Shown one piece after another: positions 51,857 through 61,327 of a stretch of 64,000 bases of DNA. The position numbers and the translations under genes are program-made. The first letter of the stretch is position 1, and each line of letters opens with the position of its first letter. This DNA is from Arthrobacter sp. SPG23 (GTDB taxonomy: Bacteria > Actinomycetota > Actinomycetes > Actinomycetales > Micrococcaceae). The notes under the pieces are model-generated. The model was not told where the DNA came from and ran no database searches. It was given only the letters and a program-made list of their open reading frames with translations. The stretch lies in the NCBI RefSeq assembly GCF_000876655.1, contig NZ_JYCN01000026.1, positions 248,001 through 312,000 on the forward strand, given 5' to 3'.

Positions 51857-52735
51857 ATGAGCAACGTTGCAGTTATCGGACTCGGAATCATGGGCCTGCC
51901 CATGGCCATCAATCTCGTCAAGGCCGGCCACACCGTCACCGGCTTCAACCGCAGCCAGGACAAGATCGACAAGCTTGTCTCCGAAGGCGGCAAGGGCGCC
52001 ACAAGCATCGCGGACGCCGTCAAGGACGCCGACGTCGTCATCACCATGGTCCCCGACTCCTCCGACGTCGAAGGCGTAGTCAGCGGCAAGGAGGGCGTCT
52101 TCGCCAACGCGAAGAAGGGCACCCTCTGGATCGACGCATCCAGCATCCGCCCGGACGTGGCCAAGCGCCTGGCGGACGACGCCAAGGCAGCCGGCATCCG
52201 CGCACTCGACGCCCCGGTCTCCGGCGGCGAACAGGGTGCCATTGACGCCGCACTCTCCATCATGGTGGGCGGCGAAGCGGCCGACTTCGAGGCAGCGCAG
52301 GACGTCCTCAACGCCGTCGGCAAGACCATCGTCCACGTCGGTCCCGCAGGCTCGGGCCAGACCGTCAAGGCCGCCAACCAGCTGATCGTCGCCGTCAACA
52401 TCGAGGTCCTCGGCGAGGCCATCGCCTTCCTCGAGGCCTACGGCGTGGACACCGACGCAGCCCTCAAGGTCCTCGGCGGCGGCCTCGCCGGTTCCAAGGT
52501 CCTCGACCAGAAGGGCCAGAAGATGCTGGACCGCAACTTCGACCCCGGCTTCCGTCTGGCCCTCCACCACAAGGACCTCGGCATCGTCACGTCCGCAGCC
52601 CGCGAAGCCAACGTGGCCCTCCCGCTCGGCGCCGTCGTCGCACAGCTCGTCGCCGCCACCGTCAACCAGGGCGACGGCGGACTCGACCACTCGGGCCTCT
52701 TCAAGCAGGTCCTCCAGCTCAGCGGCCGGAAGTAA
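51857..52735 (+). CDS. glxR: 2-hydroxy-3-oxopropionate (tartronate semialdehyde) reductase
   Basis: A 292-residue beta-hydroxyacid dehydrogenase, exactly the length of E. coli GlxR. NAD(P) motif VIGLGIMGLPMAINLVKAG; substrate-binding DAPVSGGEQGAIDAALSIMVGG; catalytic Lys in GQTVKAANQLIVAVN. It reduces tartronate semialdehyde, the Gcl product, to D-glycerate. The start is ATG 51857 with GAAAGAGA upstream. It lies 40 bp after hyi and 131 bp before gcl, a gap that holds a stable hairpin. Confidence 0.95.
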   Translation: MSNVAVIGLGIMGLPMAINLVKAGHTVTGFNRSQDKIDKLVSEGGKGATSIADAVKDADVVITMVPDSSDVEGVVSGKEGVFANAKKGTLWIDASSIRPDVAKRLADDAKAAGIRALDAPVSGGEQGAIDAALSIMVGGEAADFEAAQDVLNAVGKTIVHVGPAGSGQTVKAANQLIVAVNIEVLGEAIAFLEAYGVDTDAALKVLGGGLAGSKVLDQKGQKMLDRNFDPGFRLALHHKDLGIVTSAAREANVALPLGAVVAQLVAATVNQGDGGLDHSGLFKQVLQLSGRK

Positions 52736-52778
52736 GCACCTCCGGCAGCAGGCCGGATAACAAGCAAAAACCGGGCAA

Positions 52779-52804
52779 CCGCCGTCGTACATCAACGACG
52801 GCGG
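52779..52804 (+). other. Hairpin in the glxR-gcl gap
   Basis: CCGCCGTCGT and ACGACGGCGG form a perfect 10-bp stem with a 6-nt loop, 62 bp before gcl. No T run follows, so it is more likely an mRNA-stability or partial attenuation element inside the operon than a full terminator. Confidence 0.55.
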
Positions 52805-52866
52805 CTCCCCAACTACACCCAAAATCCGCCCGCGAAGGGCACCCCAAAGCTTTCAAGGAGTACACA

Positions 52867-54645
<1,779 letters not shown>

Positions 54646-54647
54646 TC

Positions 54648-55877
54648 ATGCGGATCGTGATCGCACCGGACAAGTTCAAGGGCTCGCTGTCCGCCCCGGA
54701 GGTGGCCCGCCACCTGGATGCCGGGCTGCAGTCGGCCACCGGCCACAACCTTGACGTCCTCCGGATTCCGGTGGCCGACGGCGGCGAGGGCACCCTCGAT
54801 GCCGCCGTCGGCTCCGGCTTCACCCGCCGGAGCGCCCTGGTCAGCGGTCCCACCGGGCAGCCGCTCCGGGCGGACTTTGCGGTCCGCGGCCGCGAGGCGG
54901 TCATCGAAATGGCCGCCGCGTCGGGCCTCGCTGTCCTCCCCGCTGAAAGCGGATCATCCGGCCGGCCGGATTCGGCCAGCGCAAAGAACGCCACCAGCCT
55001 GGGCACCGGCGAACTGATCCGGGCAGCGCTCGACGCCGGATGCCGGCAGATCATTCTGGGCGTCGGCGGAAGCGCCAACACCGACGGCGGCGCCGGCGTC
55101 CTGCAGGGACTCGGCGCGCAGCTCCTCGACGCCGACGGCAACGAACTGCCGCCCGGCGGCGCGGCCCTCGCCAGGCTGGACCGGATCGACTTCTCCGGAT
55201 TCGATTCCCGGCTGGACGAGGCGCGCTTCGTCCTGGCCAGTGACGTGGACAACCCGCTGCTCGGAGCCGAAGGCGCCCCGGCGATCTTCGGCCCGCAGAA
55301 GGGTGCCACCCCGGAGGACGTGGCAATCCTCGACGCCGCCCTGGCGCACTTTGTGGATGTGCTCTCCGCCGAAATAGGTCCCCGCGCGCTGAAGGCCGCG
55401 GACGCACCGGGCGCCGGAGCTGCGGGCGGCGTAGGCTACGCAGCCATCGCGGTCCTGGCCGCGACGCGCAGGCCCGGCATCGACGTCGTGCTTGAATTCA
55501 CGGGGCTGGCCGAGCGGCTGGCCGGCGCCGACCTGGTGATCACCGGCGAAGGCAGCCTGGACGAACAGAGCCTGCTCGGCAAGACGCCCATGGGCGTGGC
55601 CCGAGCGGCGGCCCGGGCCGGTGTTCCGGTGGTGGCCGTCTGCGGACGCACCACGCTGACGCCGGAACAGCAGAAGGATTCCGGATTCCGGCAGGTCTAC
55701 CCGCTGACCTCGCTGGAGGCCAAGGTAGAAATATGTATAGCCGAAGCAGGACCCCTGCTTGAACAATTGGGAAAGCACATCGGCGCGGAACTGGCGGACC
55801 TGACCCGGGCCGCCACCACCGTTGATTCCACCACGCCGACGACCAGCGCCCGCACTAAGGAGCCCCTCAATGTCTGA
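54648..55877 (+). CDS. glxK: Glycerate kinase (GlxK/GarK type)
   Basis: A 409-residue glycerate kinase I family enzyme. Signatures: IAPDKFKGSLSAPEVARHLDAGL, PVADGGEGTLDA, GVGGSANTDGGAGVLQGLGA, GAAGGVGYAA and VITGEGSLDEQSLLGKTPMGVA. It phosphorylates D-glycerate to 2-phosphoglycerate. It is longer than E. coli GlxK (381) because of a Thr/Ser-rich C-terminal extension. ATG 54648 lies 2 bp after the gcl stop, and its end overlaps the allB start by 8 bp. Confidence 0.95.
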   Translation: MRIVIAPDKFKGSLSAPEVARHLDAGLQSATGHNLDVLRIPVADGGEGTLDAAVGSGFTRRSALVSGPTGQPLRADFAVRGREAVIEMAAASGLAVLPAESGSSGRPDSASAKNATSLGTGELIRAALDAGCRQIILGVGGSANTDGGAGVLQGLGAQLLDADGNELPPGGAALARLDRIDFSGFDSRLDEARFVLASDVDNPLLGAEGAPAIFGPQKGATPEDVAILDAALAHFVDVLSAEIGPRALKAADAPGAGAAGGVGYAAIAVLAATRRPGIDVVLEFTGLAERLAGADLVITGEGSLDEQSLLGKTPMGVARAAARAGVPVVAVCGRTTLTPEQQKDSGFRQVYPLTSLEAKVEICIAEAGPLLEQLGKHIGAELADLTRAATTVDSTTPTTSARTKEPLNV

Positions 55878-57213
55878 AGAAAGCTTTGACCTCGTTATCC
55901 GGGGGCAGCGCATCCTCACCACTGCCGGCATCGCGCCCCGTGAAGTAGGCGTGCGCGGCGGCAAGATCGTGGCCATCGAACCCCTCGGCAACGGCCTGAA
56001 CGGCACCGAAGTGATCGAACTTGCCGACGACGAAACCCTGATCCCCGGCCTGGTGGACACCCACGTCCACGTCAACGAGCCCGGCCGCACCGAGTGGGAG
56101 GGCTTCGCCTCCGCCACCCGTGCGGCCGCCGCCGGCGGCGTCACCACCATCATCGACATGCCGCTGAACTCCATCCCGCCCACCACCACTGTGGAAGGCC
56201 TCAAGCTCAAGCGCGAGGTGGCCGAGGACCAGGCGTTCGTGGATGTCGGATTCTGGGGCGGCGCGGTGCCCGGCAACAAGGCGGACCTGCGCCCGCTGCA
56301 CGACGAGGGCGTGTTCGGCTTCAAGTGCTTCCTGCTGCACTCCGGCGTGGACGAGTTCCCGCACCTGGAGGCGGACGAGATGGAAGAAGACATGGCCGAG
56401 CTCAAGTCCTTCGACTCGCTCATGATCGTCCATGCCGAGGACTCGCACGCCATTGACCGTGCACCGCATCCGGGCGGCGACCACTACTCCACCTTCCTGG
56501 CGTCCCGCCCCCGCGGCGCCGAGAACAAGGCCATCGCCGAGGTGATCGAGCGGGCCCGCTGGACCGGCGCTCGCGCCCACATCCTCCACCTCTCCTCCTC
56601 CGATGCACTGCCGATGATCGCCAGCGCCAAGCGCGACGGCGTGCACCTCACCGTGGAGACCTGCCCGCACTACCTCACGCTCATGGCCGAGGAGATCCCC
56701 GACGGCGCCACCGCCTACAAGTGCTGCCCGCCCATCCGCGAGGCGTCCAACCGGGAGCTGCTGTGGAAGGGCCTGGAGGACGGCACCATCGACTGCATCG
56801 TGTCCGATCACTCGCCGTCGACGCTTGACCTGAAGGACCTGGAGAACGGCGACTTCGCCGTGGCCTGGGGCGGCGTCTCCTCGTTGCAGCTGGGCCTGTC
56901 GCTGATCTGGAGCGAGGCCCGGCACCGCGGCATCCCGCTGGAGCAGGTTGTTTCCTGGATGGCCGAGAAGCCGGCCGCACTGGCACGCCTGTCCAACAAA
57001 GGCCAGCTGGCGCTCGGGTTCGACGCGGACTTCTCGGTCTTCGCCCCGGATGAAGCTTTCGTGGTGGATGTTTCCAAGCTCAAGCACAAGAACCCCATCA
57101 CGCCCTACGACGGCAAGGCACTCTCCGGCGTAGTCCGGAAGACATTCCTGCGCGGACATGAAATCGACGGCCAGACCCCCGGCGGCAAGCTCATCCGCCG
57201 CGGCGGCGTCTGA
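55870..57213 (+). CDS. allB: Allantoinase
   Basis: A 447-residue amidohydrolase (453 in E. coli) opening allantoin to allantoate. Metal and active-site motifs: DTHVHVNEPGRTEWEGF, the carbamylated Lys in FGFKCFLLHSG, ILHLSSSDALPM, VETCPHYLTL, and IVSDHSPST. AAGGAG stands 8 nt before ATG 55870, inside the end of glxK. Its place after the glyoxylate genes links allantoin entry to disposal of the glyoxylate it yields. Allantoate amidohydrolase is not in the window. Confidence 0.94.
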   Translation: MSEESFDLVIRGQRILTTAGIAPREVGVRGGKIVAIEPLGNGLNGTEVIELADDETLIPGLVDTHVHVNEPGRTEWEGFASATRAAAAGGVTTIIDMPLNSIPPTTTVEGLKLKREVAEDQAFVDVGFWGGAVPGNKADLRPLHDEGVFGFKCFLLHSGVDEFPHLEADEMEEDMAELKSFDSLMIVHAEDSHAIDRAPHPGGDHYSTFLASRPRGAENKAIAEVIERARWTGARAHILHLSSSDALPMIASAKRDGVHLTVETCPHYLTLMAEEIPDGATAYKCCPPIREASNRELLWKGLEDGTIDCIVSDHSPSTLDLKDLENGDFAVAWGGVSSLQLGLSLIWSEARHRGIPLEQVVSWMAEKPAALARLSNKGQLALGFDADFSVFAPDEAFVVDVSKLKHKNPITPYDGKALSGVVRKTFLRGHEIDGQTPGGKLIRRGGV

Positions 57214-57224
57214 GGCACCACGCT

Positions 57225-57953
57225 ATGGCTGTCCAGGTACATTCCCCGCGCGGCATATGTGCTGCGGGTCCGGTGCTGGCAGGTCCGGGGCGGGCCGGTT
57301 CGGCGCAGCCGGGTCCGCAACCGGGTCCGCAGCTGAAGGCCCATGGCCTGGCCGTCTGGGTCACCCCGGAAGGCGACCAGGACATTGATGACGCCGTGAT
57401 GGCGCGCGCCGCGGAACTGTTGCTGGCACGTGCCCTGAAGATTGCTCCGGAGGCGGAAGTCCACATTTGGCCTGCCGCCGGAGCTGCAACGTCCGCTGCC
57501 GAGGCTGGCCTGCCGGGGGGACCGCACGGGCCAGCCGGCAGCGGAACCCGGGTGCCGTCGTCGTCCGTTCCGGAGGACTCCCCGGAGGACGACGACGGCG
57601 CAACTCCCCTCCCGCCGTCGGCCGGTCCCGCGAGCCTTGTGTCCGTAGACCTCGCCGCCAGCGAGGTCCGGCTGGACGGCAAGCAGGTGGCGCTCACCGG
57701 CGTCGAGTTCAAACTGCTGCGCTACCTCGTGGAAAACTGCTCGCGGACCGTCAGCCGGGAGGAACTGCGGCTGTTCCTGGAATCGTTCGATTCCCCCGCG
57801 GCGGCCTCGCGCTCCATCGATGTGTACGTAGGCCGGGTGCGGCGGAAGCTGCGCCGCGGCCGGCACGCGATCGCCACAGTGCGCGGCGGCGGCTACCAGT
57901 TCGTCCCGGGCCCCCACACCAAAGTGCGCGGACCGGCGGAATACTGCATCTGA
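57225..57953 (+). CDS. Receiverless winged-helix (OmpR-type) DNA-binding protein
   Basis: A 242-residue protein. The C-terminal about 95 residues (about 140-232) form an OmpR winged helix (VALTGVEFKLLRYLVENCSRTVSREELRLFL; SIDVYVGRVRRKLRRGRHAIATVRGGGYQFV). The N-terminus has no receiver domain; instead there is a Gly/Pro-rich leader, a short alpha/beta-looking segment (LKAHGLAVWVTPEGDQDIDDAVMARAAELLLARALKIAPEAEVHIWPA) and a disordered acidic linker. It starts 11 bp after allB and may be in that operon. Target and signal are unknown. Confidence 0.8.
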   Translation: MAVQVHSPRGICAAGPVLAGPGRAGSAQPGPQPGPQLKAHGLAVWVTPEGDQDIDDAVMARAAELLLARALKIAPEAEVHIWPAAGAATSAAEAGLPGGPHGPAGSGTRVPSSSVPEDSPEDDDGATPLPPSAGPASLVSVDLAASEVRLDGKQVALTGVEFKLLRYLVENCSRTVSREELRLFLESFDSPAAASRSIDVYVGRVRRKLRRGRHAIATVRGGGYQFVPGPHTKVRGPAEYCI

Positions 57954-58039
57954 ACCAGTGGTTGTGCAAGTACAGCCGTCTGGCGCACCCGTTGAGGACG
58001 CAGCTCTTTTGTCAGTAAACAGACTCCCGAAGGATCACC

Positions 58040-58519
58040 ATGAGCCCCACCCTGACCACCAAGCTCCAGCCCGGAACCCAAGCACCGGACTTCACCCTGC
58101 CGGACGCCGAAGGCAAGCCGACGTCCCTGGCCGACTACCGCGGCAAGAACGTCATAGTGTACTTCTACCCGGAAGCCGCCACCCCCGGCTGCACCACCGA
58201 AGCCTGCGACTTCCGCGACAGCCTCGAGTCCCTGCAGGGCTCCGGCTACGAGGTCCTGGGCGTCTCCCCCGACGCCCCCGAAAAGCTGGCCCACTTCACC
58301 GGCGACTTCGCGCTGACCTTCCCGCTGCTGGCCGACGAGGACCACGCCGTGGCACTGGCCTACGGCGCCTGGGGCGAAAAGCTGCGCGACGGCGAAGTGA
58401 CTGAAGGAATCGTCCGCTCCACCGTGGTGCTCGATCCCGAGGGCAAAGTGAAGCTGGCCCAGTACCAGGTCAAGGCCCAGGGCCACGTGGCGGCGCTGAA
58501 GGAAACCCTGGGCGTCTAA
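58040..58519 (+). CDS. bcp: Thioredoxin-dependent peroxiredoxin (Bcp/PrxQ)
   Basis: A 159-residue peroxiredoxin (156 in E. coli) reducing organic hydroperoxides and H2O2. The peroxidatic Cys lies in YFYPEAATPGCTTEACDFRD, with the resolving Cys five residues later as in the Bcp subclass. The usual Lys of the YFYPK motif is Glu here. AAGGATCACC precedes ATG 58040. A large hairpin element follows 40-130 bp after the stop. Confidence 0.94.
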   Translation: MSPTLTTKLQPGTQAPDFTLPDAEGKPTSLADYRGKNVIVYFYPEAATPGCTTEACDFRDSLESLQGSGYEVLGVSPDAPEKLAHFTGDFALTFPLLADEDHAVALAYGAWGEKLRDGEVTEGIVRSTVVLDPEGKVKLAQYQVKAQGHVAALKETLGV

Positions 58520-58555
58520 GGACGCTCGTTACCTTCCGGCAGAGGGGTTTTAGCC

Positions 58556-58650
58556 CGACGCTCTCTCACTTGGCGCAACAAAAGCCGGAATGCTGTCTCA
58601 CGCCGTGAGAGAGCATTCCGGCTTTTTCTGTAACTAGCGAGAGAGGGTCC
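58556..58650. repeat. Nested palindromic element A
   Basis: A 95-bp element with one symmetry axis (between 58603). The inner hairpin is 58580-58626; outer arms 58556-58571 (GACGCTCTCTCACTT) and 58635-58650 pair at 12 of 16 positions. Its left side matches element B at 62956: both read CTCTCTCACTT, two bases, CGCAA, one base, A tract. Confidence 0.7.
58580..58626. terminator. Terminator-like inner hairpin of element A
   Basis: AAAAGCCGGAATGCT and AGCATTCCGGCTTTT pair perfectly over 15 bp, then after one mismatch six more pairs close a 3-nt loop. With T5 after it, it is a good terminator for bcp and, in reverse, for the CE4-type gene. Confidence 0.85.
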
Positions 58651-58703
58651 GTGCGGTTGGAGACGCCGGTGGTTGGAGACGCCGGTGGTTGGGTTAGAGG
58701 CGG

Positions 58704-59669
58704 CTAGAGGCGGGCCCGGTCAGATACCAGTGCTGACTGACGCACCTGCGCCGGGGTGAAGCGGGCGCCGGCGTCGGGGAATCCGGGGACCTCAATCCGT
58801 GCGTGGCTGTGGACGTCGGTGACGGTATCCCGTGTGTGCTGGGCGATCTTCGCCATCGTGGTCACCCACATCCCGTCCATGCCCTTGACCCGGCTGATCA
58901 GCTGTTCCAGGGCCACGGCCTTGGAGGGCCGGCCGGAGATGAACGGATGGTTGGTGAGCACGAAGCAGCTCCCGGCGGCGTGATGCGCTTCCGCTTCCAG
59001 CGTCCACATCTCCAGGACCTTGGCGGGGCTTTCGATGACGCCGCTGCCGGTAACTCCCGGGTAGAAGGCGTACTGCTCCCAGTCGTCCAGCGCCCAGTCG
59101 ACTGGAATCTCCACCAGGTCCCTGGAGTCCCCGTCGGCGACGCTGAAGCGGTACGGTGCGTCGCCGTCGAGCAGGCTGGAATCGTACAGGAAGCCGCGGT
59201 CCGCAAGGAGCGCCGGCGAGTGCCAGTTCAGCTCCCACCACGGGGCGCGGTAGCCCACCGGCCGCACGCCGGCTACCTTGGCCAGTGCCTCCAGCCCGCG
59301 GTCGATGTAGCGTGCCTCGGTGGCGGCGTCGATGCCCTGCATGGGTTCGTGCAGGTAGCCGTGGTGGGCGATCTCGTGGCCGGCGTCCACAATCCGGCGC
59401 ACCACGTCGGGGTAGCTTTCAGCGGTGAATCCGGGGATGAAGAACGTGGCCTGGATGTCCTGGCGCTGCAGGATCTGAAGCAGCCGGGGCACAGCAACCT
59501 TGGGTCCATATGACTGGTGGGTCATGAGCGACATCCGGCGCGTGCTGGTGGGATCGTGGGCGATGGTGCAGGACTCCGCGTCCACATCGAAGGTGAAGGA
59601 CGCGGCCGCCCGGTACCCTTCGGGCCAGGTGATGGGGTGGGCGGAGTCCGGGAAGGCGGGGAATTCCAT
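58704..59669 (-). CDS. Polysaccharide deacetylase-fold (CE4/NodB) hydrolase
   Basis: A 321-residue cytosolic NodB-fold enzyme without signal peptide. Motifs: ASFTFDVDAES (metal Asp), GHEIAHHGYLHEP (metal His pair), GYRAPWWELN, and TNHPFISGRPS near the end. Soluble members of this group act on small amides; PuuE allantoinase is one. It is transcribed after the NCS1 permease (14 bp apart) and next to PucR, so a purine or pyrimidine breakdown intermediate is the likely substrate rather than a polysaccharide. AAAGGA precedes ATG 59669. Confidence 0.85.
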   Translation of the reverse strand: MEFPAFPDSAHPITWPEGYRAAASFTFDVDAESCTIAHDPTSTRRMSLMTHQSYGPKVAVPRLLQILQRQDIQATFFIPGFTAESYPDVVRRIVDAGHEIAHHGYLHEPMQGIDAATEARYIDRGLEALAKVAGVRPVGYRAPWWELNWHSPALLADRGFLYDSSLLDGDAPYRFSVADGDSRDLVEIPVDWALDDWEQYAFYPGVTGSGVIESPAKVLEMWTLEAEAHHAAGSCFVLTNHPFISGRPSKAVALEQLISRVKGMDGMWVTTMAKIAQHTRDTVTDVHSHARIEVPGFPDAGARFTPAQVRQSALVSDRARL

Positions 59670-59683
59670 GGTCCGAATCCTTT

Positions 59684-61219
59684 CTACAGCGAAACTGCGG
59701 TTGACGGGCGGGCTGCAGCGTCCGGGACTGTGGTCTCCGGGACGGTTACCGGGACCGGCTCAAAGGCGGCACCGGCCAGAAACTTGCGGTGGACCCGCGG
59801 GCCAAGAACCGCGTAGCACGCAGCGCTGCTGAGGCCGCCGGCGAGCCAGGACAGATCCCAGCCGCCCAGGGCCACGGCGATGGGGCCCTGCATTGCGGGG
59901 ACAAGCCCGTACATAAAGAGCCAGGTGGAGAAGATGCCGACGAGAAGGGACACGATGCCGGCCCAGTTGACGCCGGGAAGGCGCTTGGTGCCCACCCCGT
60001 CGAACAGCCGTGCGGCTTCGCCGGGCCACTTCTTCTCGATCCAGAAGAAGTGCACCAGCATCACGCCGCCCCAGGCAGCCACCCATGCCACCAGGCCGAT
60101 CAGCCAGGCGTCCAGCACGGCCGCGAAGTCCTCCTGGAAGATGAAGAAGATGACGGCGATAAGCGAGAAGACGCCGACGAAAAGGTTGAGCTTGCGGCGG
60201 CTGATGGTGATGTCGAGTGCCTGCGTCGCAACGGAGAAGGTGTAGATGTTCAGGATGTTCGTGGCGATGGGTCCGTGCAGGACCATCAGCAGCACCGGAA
60301 GTGCCAGGACTCCGAAGTTCTGGACGATGAGTTTGCCGGGATCGATCTCGCCGCTGTTCGTGGCGAGGCTGGCGCCCAGGATTCCGAGCCAGACGACGGG
60401 GATGAACTGGCCCAGGACCGAGGCGAGGTAGACCTTGCGCTTCGGAACTTCGGTGCTGACGAAGCGGGAGTAGTCGGCGGCGTAGGTGAACCAGGTGATG
60501 CCCCAGCCGATGCCGATGGCCGTCATGACGGCGCTCATCGCGGCGATCCGGTCCGAGCCTTCGAGGATGTTGCCGGCAGGGCCGGCGTAGGTCCAGTTGA
60601 TCTTCATGCCGAACCAGGCGACGGCGGACATAACCGCCAGGATGATGATGGTGGGCGGGACGGTCCACTTTTCAAACGCCGCAATGGCCTTGTAGCCGAA
60701 CCAGGCGATGGCTACCTGCGCAGCCATGATGGTGGTGGCGACGCCGATCTTCCAGGCGTAGTTGTGGGCGGTCGGGTCAACCCAGCCGAGGGTGCCGAAC
60801 AGTGCCATGACAAGGTCCAGGATGATCCAGGTGTTCACCGCGCACCACCCGATGACCAGTAGCGCCTGGATGGCGGCCGGCAGGTAGTTTCCGCGCCGGC
60901 CGAATGCCGCGCGGGCCAGCACCATGCCGGTGGCACCGGTCTTCTGACCGAGCAACACGAAGCAGCCGAACAGGAGCATGCCGATCAGGTTCCCCAAAAC
61001 CAGAACGGTAACGGTGTCGGCAAAGCCAAGTCCGAGGTGGATGCCCAGGGCGCCGAGCACCCAGTTGATGGGCGCAAGGTTTGCCCCGGCCCAGATCCAG
61101 AACTGTCCGGAGACCTTCCGGGTCCGCTGTGACTCGGGGATGGGCTGGAGCCAGGCTTCGACGTCTTCGCCGGCTGCGGGCACGTGGCCGGCCGGGACTG
61201 CTGTGGAGTTGTTTTGCAT
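59684..61219 (-). CDS. NCS1-family nucleobase/allantoin permease
   Basis: A 511-residue, 12-helix permease of the nucleobase:cation symporter 1 family. Helix 1 region FWIWAGANLAPINWVLGALGIHLGLG and helix 3 region QKTGATGMVLARAAFGRRGNYLPAAIQALLVIGW are typical. The start is ATG 61219 with GGAGG 6 nt upstream. It is divergent from PucR and precedes the CE4-type hydrolase in an operon. Likely substrates are cytosine, purines, hydantoin or allantoin. Confidence 0.92.
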   Translation of the reverse strand: MQNNSTAVPAGHVPAAGEDVEAWLQPIPESQRTRKVSGQFWIWAGANLAPINWVLGALGIHLGLGFADTVTVLVLGNLIGMLLFGCFVLLGQKTGATGMVLARAAFGRRGNYLPAAIQALLVIGWCAVNTWIILDLVMALFGTLGWVDPTAHNYAWKIGVATTIMAAQVAIAWFGYKAIAAFEKWTVPPTIIILAVMSAVAWFGMKINWTYAGPAGNILEGSDRIAAMSAVMTAIGIGWGITWFTYAADYSRFVSTEVPKRKVYLASVLGQFIPVVWLGILGASLATNSGEIDPGKLIVQNFGVLALPVLLMVLHGPIATNILNIYTFSVATQALDITISRRKLNLFVGVFSLIAVIFFIFQEDFAAVLDAWLIGLVAWVAAWGGVMLVHFFWIEKKWPGEAARLFDGVGTKRLPGVNWAGIVSLLVGIFSTWLFMYGLVPAMQGPIAVALGGWDLSWLAGGLSSAACYAVLGPRVHRKFLAGAAFEPVPVTVPETTVPDAAARPSTAVSL

Positions 61220-61327
61220 GTGGGGCCTCCGTGGGAGAAAGGGGATACAGCCAGAGTATGTGCCGCAGACCACACACAACAAGATACGATATGTACATCA
61301 AAAGACCCATTTGTGTGACGGAGCGTA

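Noticed and set aside
61273..61317. CACACAA...TTGTGTG as a PucR operator
   Set aside because: The arms are 31 bp apart and made of simple CA repeats, and their axis does not coincide with the ATGTACAT palindrome. Mentioned but not called as a site.
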